Source of the DNA: Cynocephalus volans
Lineage: Eukaryota > Chordata > Mammalia > Dermoptera > Cynocephalidae
NCBI RefSeq assembly: GCF_027409185.1
Contig: NC_084465.1
Coordinates: forward strand, 31,785,864-31,849,863
DNA length: 64,000 nt
Direction of reading: 5' to 3'
Shown: positions 1-11,690 of the stretch, one piece after another
How the letters are laid out: each line of letters starts with the position of its first letter
Position numbering within the stretch: the stretch's first letter is position 1
Translations under genes and position numbers: made by a program
The notes under the pieces: model-generated
The model's input: the letters and a program-made list of their open reading frames with translations, nothing else
What the model was told of the DNA's origin: nothing
Databases searched by the model: none

Positions 1-179
1 TGATAAAGCAACTATCTCATAATTCTGTTGTGAAATTTTAATGAAATAATCTATATACAAAACACTTAACACAATGCCTGTGAAGGGGTTCAGCATATGC
101 CACTTCAAAATATGCCACTTTGGCATATTTGTCATTTTGAGGGAAGGTGATTGAGCAACAGCATATCCTGGAAAGGGTC

Positions 180-1500
180 TCTGAGCTCCCCTTTACTGCA
201 AGAAAGACAGAGAATTTCCCGTGTGCAGTGCACCCTCCTTGTACCAGGAAGAGGAGAACATTGTTATCACTGGGGACTGTGAGTCAAAGCTGAGATAAAT
301 TTTAACAAACCTACTAAATTAACCCTTATCTTCCATTAGTTTTCCCCATATAATTTCTAGTCACTTTCTCACAAATTACTGCCCCTACACCTTAAAACTC
401 TTTGCCTTTGTTTAGTCACTTCTCAACAATATATCATTCTTTGTTTTTAAAAACAGCATGTAAGCTCTTTCTTTCCCTACAGTTCTGGCAATGAGAACGG
501 GACATCATTGGCTGGGACACCCTCTCCCTCCAGAGGTTACAGGTGAGAGAGTTCCTGGGAACACCTGACAAAGCCAGCAAAAGATAAGAATGCTTACCAC
601 ATCAGCGTCCCAGATCTCTGCCTGTAGGGTTCAGTCAAGTGCGGGTGGTAAGAGTCTCTCCTTGTCTTTTTCCTTTCCCCATTTAGATTAACAGGAGAAA
701 ACATTTGTGTGAACTAGTTCTTTGCGTATAGTAATTCTTGTGATTTTTAAGTACTCTTGGTGTCCACTGATCCTTTCCTTTCCAGAGACGGTCATTGTTT
801 TCCTTTGTCTCTGTCATTTGTGTCAGTTGTTATAAGTAGGAGAATCATAGGGTAGAACACAGACGTATGTCCTGTAAGCAAGTTATCCAAGCCGGCCTCA
901 TATCTGGTAAGTTCACAGTTCTCTCTAGGCTGGTGTCTGTTTGGACAAACTTTGCTGTGGGTCACCAATTGGAAAAGATGAGATTCTCTCTTCTCTCATT
1001 CTATGTCCTGAGAAATTGGTTTTAAACCAATAAGCCTACTCTCTCTGGCTTCCACCAACCATGGGGGGGATGCAGGTTGTCAGGCCTGCACTGGGTGACT
1101 ACCATCAAGCTAGATACCCTAGATCTAAAGTGTACAAGCAGTATTTTCTTTGTCCAGTGGTGTCAGCTCTCAACAGTCCTTGCCTTGCAAATTGGGTCTT
1201 TACAAAACTGTAACTATGACTTCAGGGGTAACTCAAAGCCCACCATTTTCTCTAACAATCACCAAGCCTTCCCTATCCATCTCAAGATGTTTGCAGATAC
1301 TGTAAAAAGCCAAAACCTTTGTCCTGAGCTTAAAAGAAAGAAAAGCTTAAATAATAATCTCCTTAGACCCCAACATCTTCAGAGGATCCATTTTCTCCTT
1401 CTGTGGGTCATTTCCCCACTGACTGATGGGGTCCAGTTGCAACCCAGAGCGATGATTTCTTATATAAATTTAATGCCACCGATCATATGAGTATAGAGTA
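180..1500 (+). mobile_element. Possible 5' LTR/leader and gag-region remnant of the adjoining endogenous retrovirus
   Basis: This stretch lies just upstream of clear retroviral pol sequence on the same strand. Around 300-660 it has a C/T-rich run leading to a GGGACATCATTGGCTGGGACA-like stretch, which recalls the R/U5 and leader of class I endogenous retroviruses. No TG..CA ends, primer-binding site or target duplication could be fixed. The 137-codon open frame at 1077-1490 shows no gag motif I can name. The assignment rests mainly on position; it could be unrelated unique sequence. Confidence 0.3.
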
Positions 1501-1899
1501 ATCAGAAAGGTTTTTTTATTTTTCTTGTCTCAGATCAAACCTCAAATTTTCTACCTTCCTAATGGAAATTCATCTTGATTTAGAATCCTCTGAAGAGAAA
1601 ACAGTCTTAAAAGATGTTCCAATTAGTTTCTGAGCCTCATATATAAATGAGTTTGGATTGCCACTGACCTGTGTACATTACCTGGAAAAGTAATAAAGCT
1701 TTCCTATCAGTAGCCCAATACTCTCACTTTCAACATGCAAAACAATCAATTGAACCTATAAGAGACTCTCTTTTATAGCATGGTGTTCTTATCTCTACCT
1801 CTTCACCCTGCAATGTCCAATCTTGCCAATAGTAAAAGAAAAATTTGATTCAGACTGGAATTAAATCTATTGATTTGTACAAGATCTAAGAACCCTAAG

Positions 1900-4430
1900 C
1901 TCTGTTTTAATTCCTCGCCATTCCATAGTCCCTAATCCAACTGCTATTCTTTCCTTGATTCCTGCTGATGCAGCCTGGTTTACAGTAATTGACCTCTGCT
2001 CAGATTTCTTACCAATTCCATTGCACCCTGACCCACAATTTCTCTTTGCATTTATGTTTAGAGGAAGGCAGTTAATATGGACTCACATATCTCAGGGATA
2101 TTGTGAGTTCCCCTCAATATTTTCCCATGTCCATAAAACCAACTTAGATCCTGTAGCTTTTACTCAAGGCTCCTCTGTCGTTTAGTAGGTGGATGACTTC
2201 TTACTATATAGCTAAACTAAACCGGGTGCTCTTATACACTCTCTCCTTCTCCTAAACTCACTAGCTGAATGAGGCCATAAATCTTCCAGATCTAAACATC
2301 AGTGGGTACAAATGACTATTACCTACTTAGAACATCCTGTATCTCAGGGTACTCAAAAACACCACAAAACTCCTTGAGTCAATTTTGCCCATCCTTGTCC
2401 CCCAAATGCAAAGAAGTTTTATAAATTTCTAGGGGCAGCTGGCTATTGTCACCAATGGATTCCTAATTTTGCTACCCTTGCCAAACTTCTACATACCCTC
2501 TTCCCAGATGCTACTTCAGAGTCTATTTGCTGGCTCTGGGAGGCATCGAACTCCTATGAAGTCTTAGAATTAGCATTCACCACATACCCAGCTATTGGCT
2601 TACACAATTTTGAGAAACGTTTTCATCTAATATTTCCATAAAAATAATGAGATTGCTTTAGGTATTCTAGAACAAACTTTTGCCTCTCAGATATGTCCTA
2701 TAGCATATTTCTCAAGTCAACTAGAACCCCTGACATCAGGCACGTCCCCATACCAACATGGGGTAATTGCAGCTGCTGCCCTAATTGACAAATTAGTGCT
2801 CTTATATTAGGCTCTCCTTGCCCACTGTAAAATAAGCCCAAGCCAATAAACTCATAGCTCTTACTTACTAGAGCTTGCACACCGGCAAAAGAATAAACTG
2901 CTACTGTTTGTACTACTCTGATATGCTTCTGGAGACTGTCATGCTGATGTCAAAATCTGGAAATCCTTAGAATTCTTAATCTCTACCAGGACACCTATTG
3001 TCAACAGGCATATAGGCATATAATTGTTACTCTATTATAGACTATTCATCTCCCTACTAAAAAGACTGATTCTGTATCCCTAAGGAATGATAGGGTTGAA
3101 AAAGCTGCTAAGTATGCTACTGAAAATGGACTCCCCACCTTTCTTCACCCAATTTATAAACTTGCCTTTATCCCTGACTAATATTATTGATAATCAAGTA
3201 GATGTCCCACAATCGGAAAAATATAAATGGGTACATAAAGATGCCAAACAATTATCAGAAGGATTATGCATTGGGCCAAAAAGACTTCTTGTAGTCCACT
3301 TTCTTTTCACTTTTTGGCTTTCACTTTTCTCCCATCAGATGGAACATATGTGCAGTTATGGAATAGTCAAGGAACTAAAAGATAGTTGGTTCTGCCCAGA
3401 CATCCATAAAATTTCTGACCAAATGATTTTCCAATGTACTACTTGGAAATTTCAACATATTTCTGGAGGTAACCAACGTAGCTTAGAAGATTTTCCAAGG
3501 CCCTTACTATCAATTATAACACTTCAAATGGATTTTATAGATATACCTCCATTTTAAGGCTATTCCCACTGTTTGGTTATTGCCTCCATGCTTAGTGGAT
3601 GAACTGCATATCATTCAACTTGAAATGCTAACACCACGACGGTGCTAAAAAAATTAATAACAGAGTATATTCCTCATTTTGGCATTTCTTTATAGATTAG
3701 ACCAAAGAACTCATTTTAAACAGAGTTTGTACTTGCTTACAAACTCTGGGGTACTCATTAAAATTTTATACCTTATACCATCTGCAATCATCAGGGCAAG
3801 TAGAACACAGAAATCTAGACATAGAAAGGACTTTAAGGAAAAGTCTTTCAAGAAACAGTGTAAATAGCTAAAAGTACAATCTTTGGCCCTTGTATAAATC
3901 TGAAATTTCCCGAATAGGAGCCATAGATTATAAAATAGAATACAAATTTTATAAGGTATAAAATAGCTTTTCGACACCCTACATCTACTGAAATCTCTAA
4001 ACCTTCCATTCCTGAATTGAATGAACATTATGAAAACTTGAAGGAAGTATTTGATATTATGACTAGCTATATACACGAACTAACTAGTATAACTGCAGCA
4101 TATCATCAAGTAAAAAGGTGTGGCTTCCATTGACTAACAAACCTTACCATATCTTTCAATCAGGAAATCAGTTGTACATCAAGAATTTTAGAAGAAAGTG
4201 CACTCTTACGTTGCTGGGAAGAACCTTTTGAAGTACCTACCATTAACCACGTACACCACCGTAAGAAAAGAAAAATCCTTCTGCACTGAGGTAAGCCACA
4301 CCAAGCTACACCCAGATCATCATTCTCAGGATAATTGGAAGTGCATTCTTACAGGTGACCTCACAGTAAGAATTTCAGAGCCAATTCCAAGGCTCTAGAA
4401 GCAGATGACATCACACAGTGGACGGCTTTT
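1900..4430 (+). mobile_element. Endogenous retrovirus pol remnant (class I, gammaretrovirus-like), disrupted
   Basis: Several short frames on the plus strand match retroviral Pol in the right order. Reverse transcriptase fingers/palm sequence lies at about 1955-2200 and ends at the V-D-D active-site segment near 2190. A connection/RNase H-like part follows at about 2400-3060. The integrase zinc-binding and core region is at about 3090-3560, and an integrase C-terminal segment at about 4130-4330. Stops and frame changes break it throughout, so no functional enzyme is encoded. The RT style points to an ERV1/HERV-H/F-like element, from general knowledge of those families. It is an old fixed copy, and env-like sequence resumes beyond a nested LTR at 5042. 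Confidence 0.75.
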
Positions 4431-5036
4431 TCCAAGATCACAGATGAAGAAACGTTGCTTCCATTTATCTCCCGCCCCTCCACCCCCTTCTAAATCTCCT
4501 CCCTGAGATGGGCAAAAAAGAAAAAAAAGCCAAAAAAAAAAAAAAAACAACAAAAAACAAACTCTTTTTAAACAAAACTTTCCCTTCCCCCAATTTATTG
4601 AAAAGATAACTGAAAATGACTTGTCTCAATCTGTTCTACTCTCCCTCTGACTCTCCACTGCAGGATCTCTTTCAAATTGTGTCTCTCTCATATTAATCTT
4701 ACTGCTTTCTTAACAGGTCAGGCACAAACCTGACACACTCCCTTACACCAGTTTTCCACAACCTGGTCACACTACTGATTATGTCAACATCTAGATAATG
4801 TGAAAAAAACCTGCACTTATTTTTATTCCTTTCCATGACAGCACCTGGTGAACCAACTGTGGAAAATGGATGAATTAAAGAGTATAATATCCATCACCAG
4901 AAAAATAATATCGTTTTACCTTTTTTCTGCTGTGTTCATTGGTCTTCCTAAAACTTCTATGTGAGCTCAAAGATTTTCCTCACTCAGGTAAAGATATTGA
5001 AAGAAAAATTTGGCCTTTGTATTAAAAACAGACATG
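4431..5036 (+). mobile_element. Probable pol-env junction of the same retrovirus, no clear motif
   Basis: This segment lies between the integrase remnant and the nested LTR. It contains an A-rich stretch near 4510-4560 and C/T-rich sequence, with no open frame over 60 codons. It is placed in the provirus only because pol-like sequence lies to its left and env-like sequence to the right of the LTR. It could equally be decayed unrelated sequence. Confidence 0.35.
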
Positions 5037-5041
5037 GTCTT

Positions 5042-5822
5042 TGTGATATTTTGAAATTCAGAATATATTTGGTCTTCATCCTCGTTCCTGTCCCTTTTCT
5101 GGCATGCAACTCTTAAAATCCTTAGAATCCCCAGAGTGGTATCCCTCAGTATGATAATGAGTGAGTGATGGCTGGCAGCCCATAGGTAGCTTCAGGATGA
5201 GCATTGTTCACCAGAAAGACCAAGGCAAGATTAGAGGGTTGGGACTTGAAGACCCACCTCTCTCCCAACCTTCAGGGAGAAGAGAGGGGCTGAAGTTTGA
5301 GTTGATCAACAGTGGCGATGACTTAATCAATTATGCCTGTATAATGAAACCTCCATAAATACCCAAAAGGACTGGGTTCAGGGGGCTTCCAGATAGCTGA
5401 ACACATGGAGGCTCCTGGAGGTCATGTGCCCCAGGAGGGCATGGAAGCTATGCACCCCTACCCCAATACCTTGACCTATGCATATCTTCATCTGAATATC
5501 CTGTATAATGAATGGATAAATGTGAGTGTTTCCCTCAGTTATGTGAGCTGCTCTAGGAAATCAGTCGAATCAGATGAAGGGGTTGTCGGTGCACCAATTT
5601 ATAGCTGCTTGGTCAGAAATTCCAGGGAGCTGGACTTGCAGCTGGCATCTGATGAGGGGGCAATCTTGGGTACCAATCTCTTAACTACTGGGATCTGATG
5701 CTATCTCCAGGTAGATACTGTCAGGAAAGATTTGGTTTAGAGAACACCCAGCTGGTGTCCACCTCAGAACTGACCATTTGCTGTTGGTGAGAAATCCCCA
5801 CACAGTTTGGTTACAGAAGCCA
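5042..5822 (+). mobile_element. Solo LTR with intact ends, nested in the older retrovirus
   Basis: The element starts TGTGATATTTTG and ends AGAAGCCA, giving canonical TG..CA termini over 781 bp. It is flanked by a perfect 5-bp direct repeat, GTCTT, at 5037-5041 and 5823-5827, as expected for integrase-made target duplication. An internal AATGAATGGATAAATG segment near 5508-5523 lies where an LTR polyadenylation region would be. No internal retroviral genes accompany it, so it is a solo LTR left by recombination between the two ends. I recognise the sequence as a common mammalian LTR but do not name the subfamily. Confidence 0.8.
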
Positions 5823-5827
5823 GTCTT

Positions 5828-6490
5828 CTGTGTTGATTGTTGTATGAGAGAATAGGGGGGTAAAATTGTGTTGTTGTTTTTTTTTTTCCTCTCTCAGAGT
5901 ACTGGACTCTTCCTAGGTGGTAAATCAAGGCAATATTACAATCAAACCCTGTGGTTTGATTCCACAAGCAGCATCCTCAAACCCTTACTGGATGTCATAA
6001 ATATTTCTATAACTGCCCTTTATGGCACAAACTTTTGCCAAATCTCCAAGTGTTTGGCTAGTTCACAGGCTACCCATGCACAATCTGAGGGAGCTCAACT
6101 GCTCTCCTGATTAGGCCAAAAGTGTTACACGTGTAGACCAAAAGTCTAGACTAAATTTGTCAGGTGAAAAAACCAAGACATTAGCTGCTAAAACCAGACT
6201 GCCGGCCTCCTATGTCAGAGATTTCAAACATGTTGTGTTCTTACAAACTTCACAGGAGCACACAAAGAATGGAAGTGTGCAGATGCCAACATAACCAGAG
6301 AAAAAGAATGTGAAACACACTGGACCTGGAGAATTGCAGTTTCCACTCTGACCTTGCCCATGAAAAACACTGGTCTTTTCATCTTAAGTGGCAACAAGGC
6401 CTACAGAGGATTTTTACCTGAATGGTTAGGGTGATGTGCACTCAAATACCTCACTCTTTCTGTTACCTGATAATCTACCTTAAATACTAG
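5828..6490 (+). mobile_element. Endogenous retrovirus env-like remnant, disrupted
   Basis: After the nested LTR the plus strand again resembles retroviral coding sequence. Short broken frames at about 5868-6110 and 6240-6470 have the character of a class I envelope surface subunit, including a tryptophan-containing stretch and a segment typical of HERV-type env. Multiple stops and frame breaks mean no envelope protein can be made. Its position 3' of pol on the same strand supports one provirus interrupted by the LTR at 5042-5822. No 3' LTR was recognised. Confidence 0.5.
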
Positions 6491-6929
6491 CCAAATTACA
6501 AACTTGGGCTCCTTCTTTCATAAAGTAATGCCATATAAACATATCAATTGAGATTGCATAGAAAACCTGTCACCCACTTGTTTTCAATTGATTAAATTCT
6601 ACTACATGACTGTAATCTTTCCTGGCCCACAACCCGTTAAAATGTATTTCTCTCATGCTTCAATTCCTTAGATGATTTATTTCTATTTAGATTTTCATGC
6701 TGTGATAGTTTATATTACATATTCATACTTATATAAGCATATAAATATATTTATATTATACATTACTTTAATGGTAATAATGTTACTGCATTTTAATAGA
6801 CACCCTCGGTGATTTCATCGATTGCTTAAGTGAGAATTTCAGACATTGCAGAAGGATATTGAGGAGATGTTCTAGGGTCACTGGGGTATCTTATACCATG
6901 CCACGGGTGTCAACTACTTAATTTACTGA

Positions 6930-7145
6930 TTCAGCAATGTAACAGATGTTAATAAAGTATTAATTATATACCAAGCCCTGTTCTAGGCATAGAGGTTATT
7001 GGAATAAACCACACAGAACAGGGTCTGCTCTCATGGAGCTTAGTGAGAGGAAGCAGACAATAAGCAGGTAAATAAATATAATTTCAGAGTGACAACTGAT
7101 GTCACAGAATTTAAAAAGAAAAATGGAAGGGAGTAATCAGGGTTG
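6930..7145 (-). mobile_element. L2 LINE 3' end fragment
   Basis: Read on the minus strand this is the conserved L2 tail: the clause on tissue-type 'total secreted amount' seen in L2 consensus, a central TGTTCTAGGCATAGAGG-like block, and the end rich in TTTATT/AATAAA. On the plus strand the hallmark block is CCAAGCCCTGTTCTAGGCA followed by GTCTGCTCTCATGGAGCTTA. It is ancient, with many substitutions. The 6491-6929 stretch before it is AT-rich and I see nothing in it. Confidence 0.65.
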
Positions 7146-7196
7146 AAAAGGTAAGGCATGTCCATTTTTAAGTGTAATAGATAACCACTGACTCAG

Positions 7197-7285
7197 GCTG
7201 GCAGCTTAGCTCAGTTGTTAGAGCGCCCCCTTGTAACAACAAGGTTAAGGGTTTGGATCCCCGCTCCAGCCAGCCACCAAAACAA
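7197..7285 (+). mobile_element. tRNA-derived SINE (tRNA-Ile-like, CYN-type), monomer
   Basis: The body carries an A-box-like TTAGCTCAGTTGTTAGAGCG and a B-box-like GGGTTTGGATCCCC at tRNA spacing, and ends in CAGCCAGCC followed by an A-rich tail. This is the RNA polymerase III internal promoter of a tRNA-derived SINE. The A-box side resembles a eukaryotic isoleucine tRNA. The anticodon region is degenerate and acceptor pairing is incomplete, so it is not a working tRNA gene. The family looks like that of colugos, which is inference. Confidence 0.75.
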
Positions 7286-7329
7286 AGGGTAATACAGACT
7301 CTTAAAGAGACTGAATACAGTTAGTTCTT

Positions 7330-7540
7330 CCTCCAGAAATTGCGAGTCTTTTTGTTGTTGTTGTCGTTTTGTTTTGTTTTTATTTGTTATGAATATTCAT
7401 GGGGCACAAAGCTGATTGTCACCACTCGTGCCCAGAATGTGATGGCCGGATCCATACTGGCATTATGCCCTTACCACAAATCGTCATTATGCCCCGTGTC
7501 CCTATTTCCCCACACCCATGCTAACACTGTCTAATGCTTT
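7330..7540 (-). mobile_element. 5'-truncated L1 3' end (short tail piece)
   Basis: The reverse complement matches the 3' end of the L1 copy at 18992-20325: both carry GGGCACGAG(T/G)GGTGACAATC followed by the AGCTTTGT..CATGAATATTCAT block. A T-rich run at 7350-7390 would be the poly(A) tail in the element's own sense. It is therefore a strongly 5'-truncated L1 insertion containing only 3' UTR. It starts just after the SINE at 7197. Confidence 0.65.
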
Positions 7541-8650
7541 GTAAAGTCTTTGCCAATCTGAGTAACATAAAAATGGTATCACACTGTCATTTTAAACATA
7601 GTTTATTTTATTTTGAAAGAAATCCAGTCATTCATATTTTATTTGCTGTGATTTTCTCTTCACATCTTTTCCCCATGGTCAGATTTAGGTCATTTTGAAT
7701 TGATTTCCACAAGAGCTCTTTACATATTAGGAGAAATTAGCAGTTTATCGTGTGTTCCAAATGTGTCCTTTCAATTTGAGTTTTGATTTGCCCATGATAT
7801 GTATTGTTTCCATGCAATAGAATCTTTCTAAATGTTTAGAAAGTAAATGGGTTTTCGGTCAATTTCCCCAGTAGAAGACCCTTTATGTGCAAGTGATTCA
7901 TTAAGAAAGTTTTCTCAGGAAAAAAAGACTCTTAGGACAATGGGAGAAGCAAGACAGGAAAGGGACGGAGCCAAGAGAGGGTGTAATTTTAAGTAAAGAC
8001 CCTAGGAGGGCAGATTTGGGCTGATCCAATAGGGGTTCAAATTAAGGGCTGTGGGAGAGAAAACCACACTGAATGGGATGGAGGGAGAGAGAAGGTGAAG
8101 TACAGAGATTCAGGGAGAGAAGAGGGATACCAAACAAACAATAAAAAGGATCTTAGGAAATCTGTGTGAGTATTAACAATGGGTGGGTCAAGGGTAAATG
8201 TGAGGAAAGAACAGGGAAGTTGATTTCAGTATGTAAATCTCTTATTTATCTGTGAATTATTATTAAATTAGGTAATAGAAGAAATCCACCCAGTCAGGAC
8301 AATTTAGTCCACTCTAACCTACTCAGTAATTAGTGATTTATAATTTGTTTCCTTCTCTGCCTTACCTCTTTCTGGATTTTCATAGTAAAGCCCAAGAGTG
8401 CCAACATTATTGAGTCAGTTTTCAATAAGTTGAAGACGAGGTAAATAGCTATAGATGTAGATCTTAGTAGTTTATGAAAAGAGGCAATGGACTGAAAGGG
8501 GGACACTTGGTATTGGTTAAGGAACACAGAATTTAGTCTTGAACCATTACTCATAAGACATCCTTGTTATTTTTCTGGTGCTACTTGAAGATAGTCCCCA
8601 ATATTGACTCTCATTAACATCTCAGAATATTTTCTTCTTGGAGAATATAC
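7541..8650. other. No gene; weak old L1-like sequence at 7560-7850, remainder unassigned
   Basis: The 7560-7850 part, read on the minus strand, vaguely resembles an old L1 tail: on the plus strand it has AAGAGCTCTTTACATATTAGG, as in the reverse complement of L1 ORF2 ends. From 7900 to 8650 the sequence is purine-rich at first, then unremarkable. Only short chance open frames are present. Confidence 0.35.
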
Positions 8651-8665
8651 AGAAATAGCATTCTT

Positions 8666-8850
8666 GGGGCTGGCCCATAGCTCACTTGGGAGAGTTTGGT
8701 GCTGATAACACCAAGGTCACGGGTTCGGATCCCTATATAGTGATGGCCATCTCGCTGACTTTGGAGAGCATGGTGCTGACACCACCAAGGCAAGGGTTAA
8801 GATCCCCTTACCAGTCATCTTTAAAAAATGAAAAGAAAAGAAAAGAAAAA
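8666..8850 (+). mobile_element. Dimeric tRNA-derived SINE (CYN-type) with target duplication
   Basis: Two tRNA-like units lie in tandem. The first (about 8666-8745) has GGTGCTGATAACACCAAGG and a B box GGGTTCGGATCCC. The second (about 8746-8815) repeats GGTGCTGACACCACCAAGG and AGGGTTAAGATCCCC. An A-rich AAAAG repeat tail follows. Near-identical 15-bp direct repeats flank it: 8651-8665 AGAAATAGCATTCTT and 8851-8865 AGAAATGTCATTCTT. This is a classic L1-mobilised SINE insertion. The dimer structure fits colugo CYN elements, from general knowledge. Confidence 0.85.
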
Positions 8851-8865
8851 AGAAATGTCATTCTT

Positions 8866-9858
8866 AATCTTCCTGTGAAGTCAAACTTTATCAAGCTGAG
8901 AAATAAGTTCAATACACACGTTTGCTCACATCTGAGGAGACAGTTTGCACAGGCTGTGGGTTTCTAGAATCTTCTATGAAGGTCACATGGAGTTTATCAG
9001 GCCTGGTATGAAGACAACTAGGAATTATAACTTCCATGGCAGTGCAGGTTTTTACAAGCAGCATAAACAGGTCCAGTGAGTAGTGCCCGGTGACTGTGGG
9101 TCATTCAGTATAAAAGGTAGCTTTTGTCAATGGCTTTTTGGCTGTTCCTTTTTTAAAATGAGACTTAAGCATGTTCACATGATTTCCAATGAGCCTTCTC
9201 ATGAAGGTTTTAGAAATGACTTTTTAAATGCCAAAGATTCTTTCTAAGACAGTGTAGTCACCTTGAAATGGTGTCGCCTAGATCTGAAAAATGTAAGTCA
9301 AACACAAGGCATATGGCTAAACTGTTTCCTCACATCACTTTGAGATTACCACCAAATATCTCCTGATACCAGTTCTTGTGGACACTTTTGAAAAGTCCAT
9401 TCCAAGCCTATACTACTTTCTGAGAAGTCACTATTTATTAAGCAGTAAATAATATACCTGTACCTGGCACCACAGGGCAAATAATATTTTGTGGTCACTA
9501 ATTCACCAGGGCTTATCACTTCATTTGAATTCAACTAATGTTTAGAGAATGCTAGCTTTCATTGTAATGGATATTATGCAAATATGGACCATAGATTAGA
9601 CATGTGCATTGTCATCAAGAACCGAGACAGATGAAGATAAAATTAATATAAAATATATCCACATATTTAGGTAGGTACATATTAGCCAAAGTATGGCATA
9701 AATGATTATGTCATTTTATGCAAAAATGTGATTATAAAGCATGGGTATTGTTAGGCTAATGTTGTTCTCACATTTAAGTTGCCATAAAGTAGTATTCTAT
9801 GACTATATATTTCTATCTGTAATTGTCACGGAGTTGACCTGCTGCTCTTTCTTTCATA
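8866..9858. other. No gene or clear repeat recognised
   Basis: Moderately AT-rich single-copy-looking sequence. Open frames are all under 65 codons with no recognisable protein similarity. No tRNA-like boxes or inverted terminal repeats were seen. Confidence 0.5.
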
Positions 9859-10002
9859 GGATATCAAATATATAGAAGAACTCAGTGATCTTTTATTCAT
9901 TAAACAAATATTTATTAGAGCAGGATAAATATATAGAAGGATATCAAATATATAGAAGAACTCAGTGATCTTTTTTTCATTAAACAAATATTTATTAGAG
10001 CA
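9859..10002. repeat. Local direct duplication, 64-bp units at 80-bp period
   Basis: The unit beginning GGATATCAAATATATAGAAG occurs at 9859-9922 and again at 9939-10002. The copies differ at one position (TTTTATTCAT versus TTTTTTTCAT). A 16-bp spacer, GGATAAATATATAGAA, separates them and itself resembles the unit start. The unit includes the start of an L2-like tail (AAACAAATATTTATTAGAGCA). This looks like a recent segmental slip or tandem duplication. Confidence 0.9.
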
Positions 10003-10090
10003 TTGGCTAAGTACAACTCTTTGAGCACTGTTCTGAGGCAAACAAGATGAATGGCATTCTTCCCACACTTAGAGTATTGCCAGGTTGCCA
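9975..10090 (-). mobile_element. L2 LINE tail fragment
   Basis: On the plus strand the order AAACAAATATTTATTAGAGCA .. GAGCACTGTTCTGAGGCAAACA is the reverse complement of the L2 3' end. It is short and degraded, and its left end was duplicated in the 9859-10002 repeat. Confidence 0.5.
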
Positions 10091-10094
10091 GGAC

Positions 10095-10315
10095 ACTGTA
10101 TTTGTCTGTTTGCATTGTTTGTAACAGAAATACCTGAAACTGGATAATTTGTGAAGAAACAATATTTATTGGTTACAGTTTCAGAGGCTGGAAAGCCCAA
10201 AGTCTAGGGAACAGATCTGATGAGGGGCTTGGTGGTGACTCTACAGCAATGAAGTGTGTCACATGATGAATATGGCAGGAGCGAGGGTTGGAGGGAGAAA
10301 GAGAGTTTATATCAT
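10095..10315 (+). mobile_element. MaLR-type LTR fragment (MST/THE1/MLT1-like)
   Basis: The sequence TGTATTTGTCTGTTTGCATTG .. CAGAAATACCTGAAACTGG, then TTTCAGAGGCTGGAAAGCC and GGTGGTGACTCTACAG, is the recognisable 5' half of mammalian MaLR LTRs. Only the first part is present. It abuts L1 sequence at about 10320, so the 3' half is missing or was replaced. No target duplication could be shown. Confidence 0.7.
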
Positions 10316-10319
10316 GTGC

Positions 10320-11690
10320 AAATATAGACAGGTTTATTTATAACTTTGCAATCTGGACGACTTCATTTAGTTTTCTTGCCTTTCTGTCCTACCTAGAATG
10401 TCCAGGGTAATGTTAAATAGAAGTGGCAAAAACAGACATGTTTTCTTTCTAATCTGAAGGGGAAAGCATCCAGTCTTTCATCACTGAGTATGTTAGCTGT
10501 GGGGATTTGTGGATACATTTTATCAAATTGAGTAAAATTCTATTCTATTTATAGTTTTTTGAGTTTTTCTTAGGAAAATGTGTTCAAACTTGTCAAAATG
10601 CTACTTCTGCATCTATTGAAATGATGATATAGTTTTTGAACTTTATTCTATTGATATTGTGAACTACATTAATTGATTTTTGGATGATAAACCAACTTTG
10701 CATTCCTGGGATAAATCCCACTTGGTCAGGTTGCATAATCCTTATATGTTGCTGGATGTGGTTTGCTAGTATTTTGCTAAGGAATTTTCCATCCATATTC
10801 ATAAAATATATTGGCCTATACTTTTTTTGTGTTGCCAGTTTCTGATTTTGGTATTAGTGTAGTACTGGTCGTAGAGATTAATCTGAGTAGGGGGTCTTTC
10901 CTTTTGTGTATTTTGGAAGATTTACTTTAAAAATAATATTAATTCTTCCTTAAATGTTTGGTAGAATTCACTAGTAAACCTATCTGGGCCTAGGCCTTTC
11001 TTTGGGTTTAGTTTTATCATTATTATTACTATTAATACAAATTTAATCTCTTTACTTGTTATAAGTCTACTGAGGCTATTTCTTTTTAAATCAGTTTCAA
11101 TAGTTTCTGTTGTCCTACAAATTTGTCCATTTCATCTTTATTATCTAACATCATCATACAAATGTTTATCATTTTTCTTTATAATATTTTATATTTAAGG
11201 CCATTAGTAATATCTTCACTTTAATTTCTACTTTTTCTTTTTCTTCTTTTTTTTTTTTTTTTTTTTGGCAGCTGCCCTGTGCAGGGAACCGAACCCTTGG
11301 CTACCCTGTTATAAGGCCGCACTCTAACCAACTGAGCTAACCAGCCAGTCCCTTACTTTCATTTCTAATTCTAGTAATTTGAATCTGTTTTCCCCCATCA
11401 ATCTTGCTAAAGTTTTGTTAATTTTCTTATCTTTTCAAAGAACCAGATTGTGGTTTCATTGATTTTATCTATTGGTTTTCTGTTCTCTATTTGTTTATTT
11501 CCACTCTAATCTTTATTACTTGTTTCCTTCTGTTTGCTTTAAGTTTAGTTTACTCTCCTTTTTCTATTGTCTTAAGGTGAAGGTTAGGTTATTTATTTGG
11601 GATTTTTAAAATATAGACATGTATAGCTATACATTTCCCTTTCAGTACTACTTTACCTGCATTCCATAAAATCTATTTTCACTCAAACAT
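10320..11690 (-). mobile_element. Old L1 ORF2 fragment (RT region), interrupted by a SINE
   Basis: Minus-strand translation gives L1 reverse-transcriptase features, for example [19 protein letters not shown] at about 10680-10750 followed by I-S-I-D-A-E near 10600. Upstream ORF2 linker sequence continues to about 11690. Many stops and indels are present, and the longest frame is 69 codons (10593-10802). A tRNA SINE splits it at 11231-11352. It is a dead, 3'-truncated copy. Confidence 0.8.
11231..11352 (-). mobile_element. tRNA-derived SINE inserted in L1
   Basis: On the minus strand the element reads GGCTGGTTAGCTCAGTTGG, TTAGAGTGCGGC, then B-box AGGGTTCGGTTCCC and a long poly(A), seen as a T run at 11249-11266 on the plus strand. 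Imperfect 15-bp direct repeats flank it: 11216-11230 TCACTTTAATTTCTA and 11353-11367 TTACTTTCATTTCTA (13 of 15 identical). It lies cleanly inside the L1 fragment and so is younger than it. Confidence 0.85.

Noticed and set aside
1077-1490. 137-codon frame as a host gene
   Set aside because: No similarity or splice context; it lies next to provirus sequence and is probably chance or decayed gag.
7197-7285. Functional tRNA gene
   Set aside because: The A and B boxes are those of a SINE; the anticodon arm and acceptor stem do not pair, and an A-rich tail follows.
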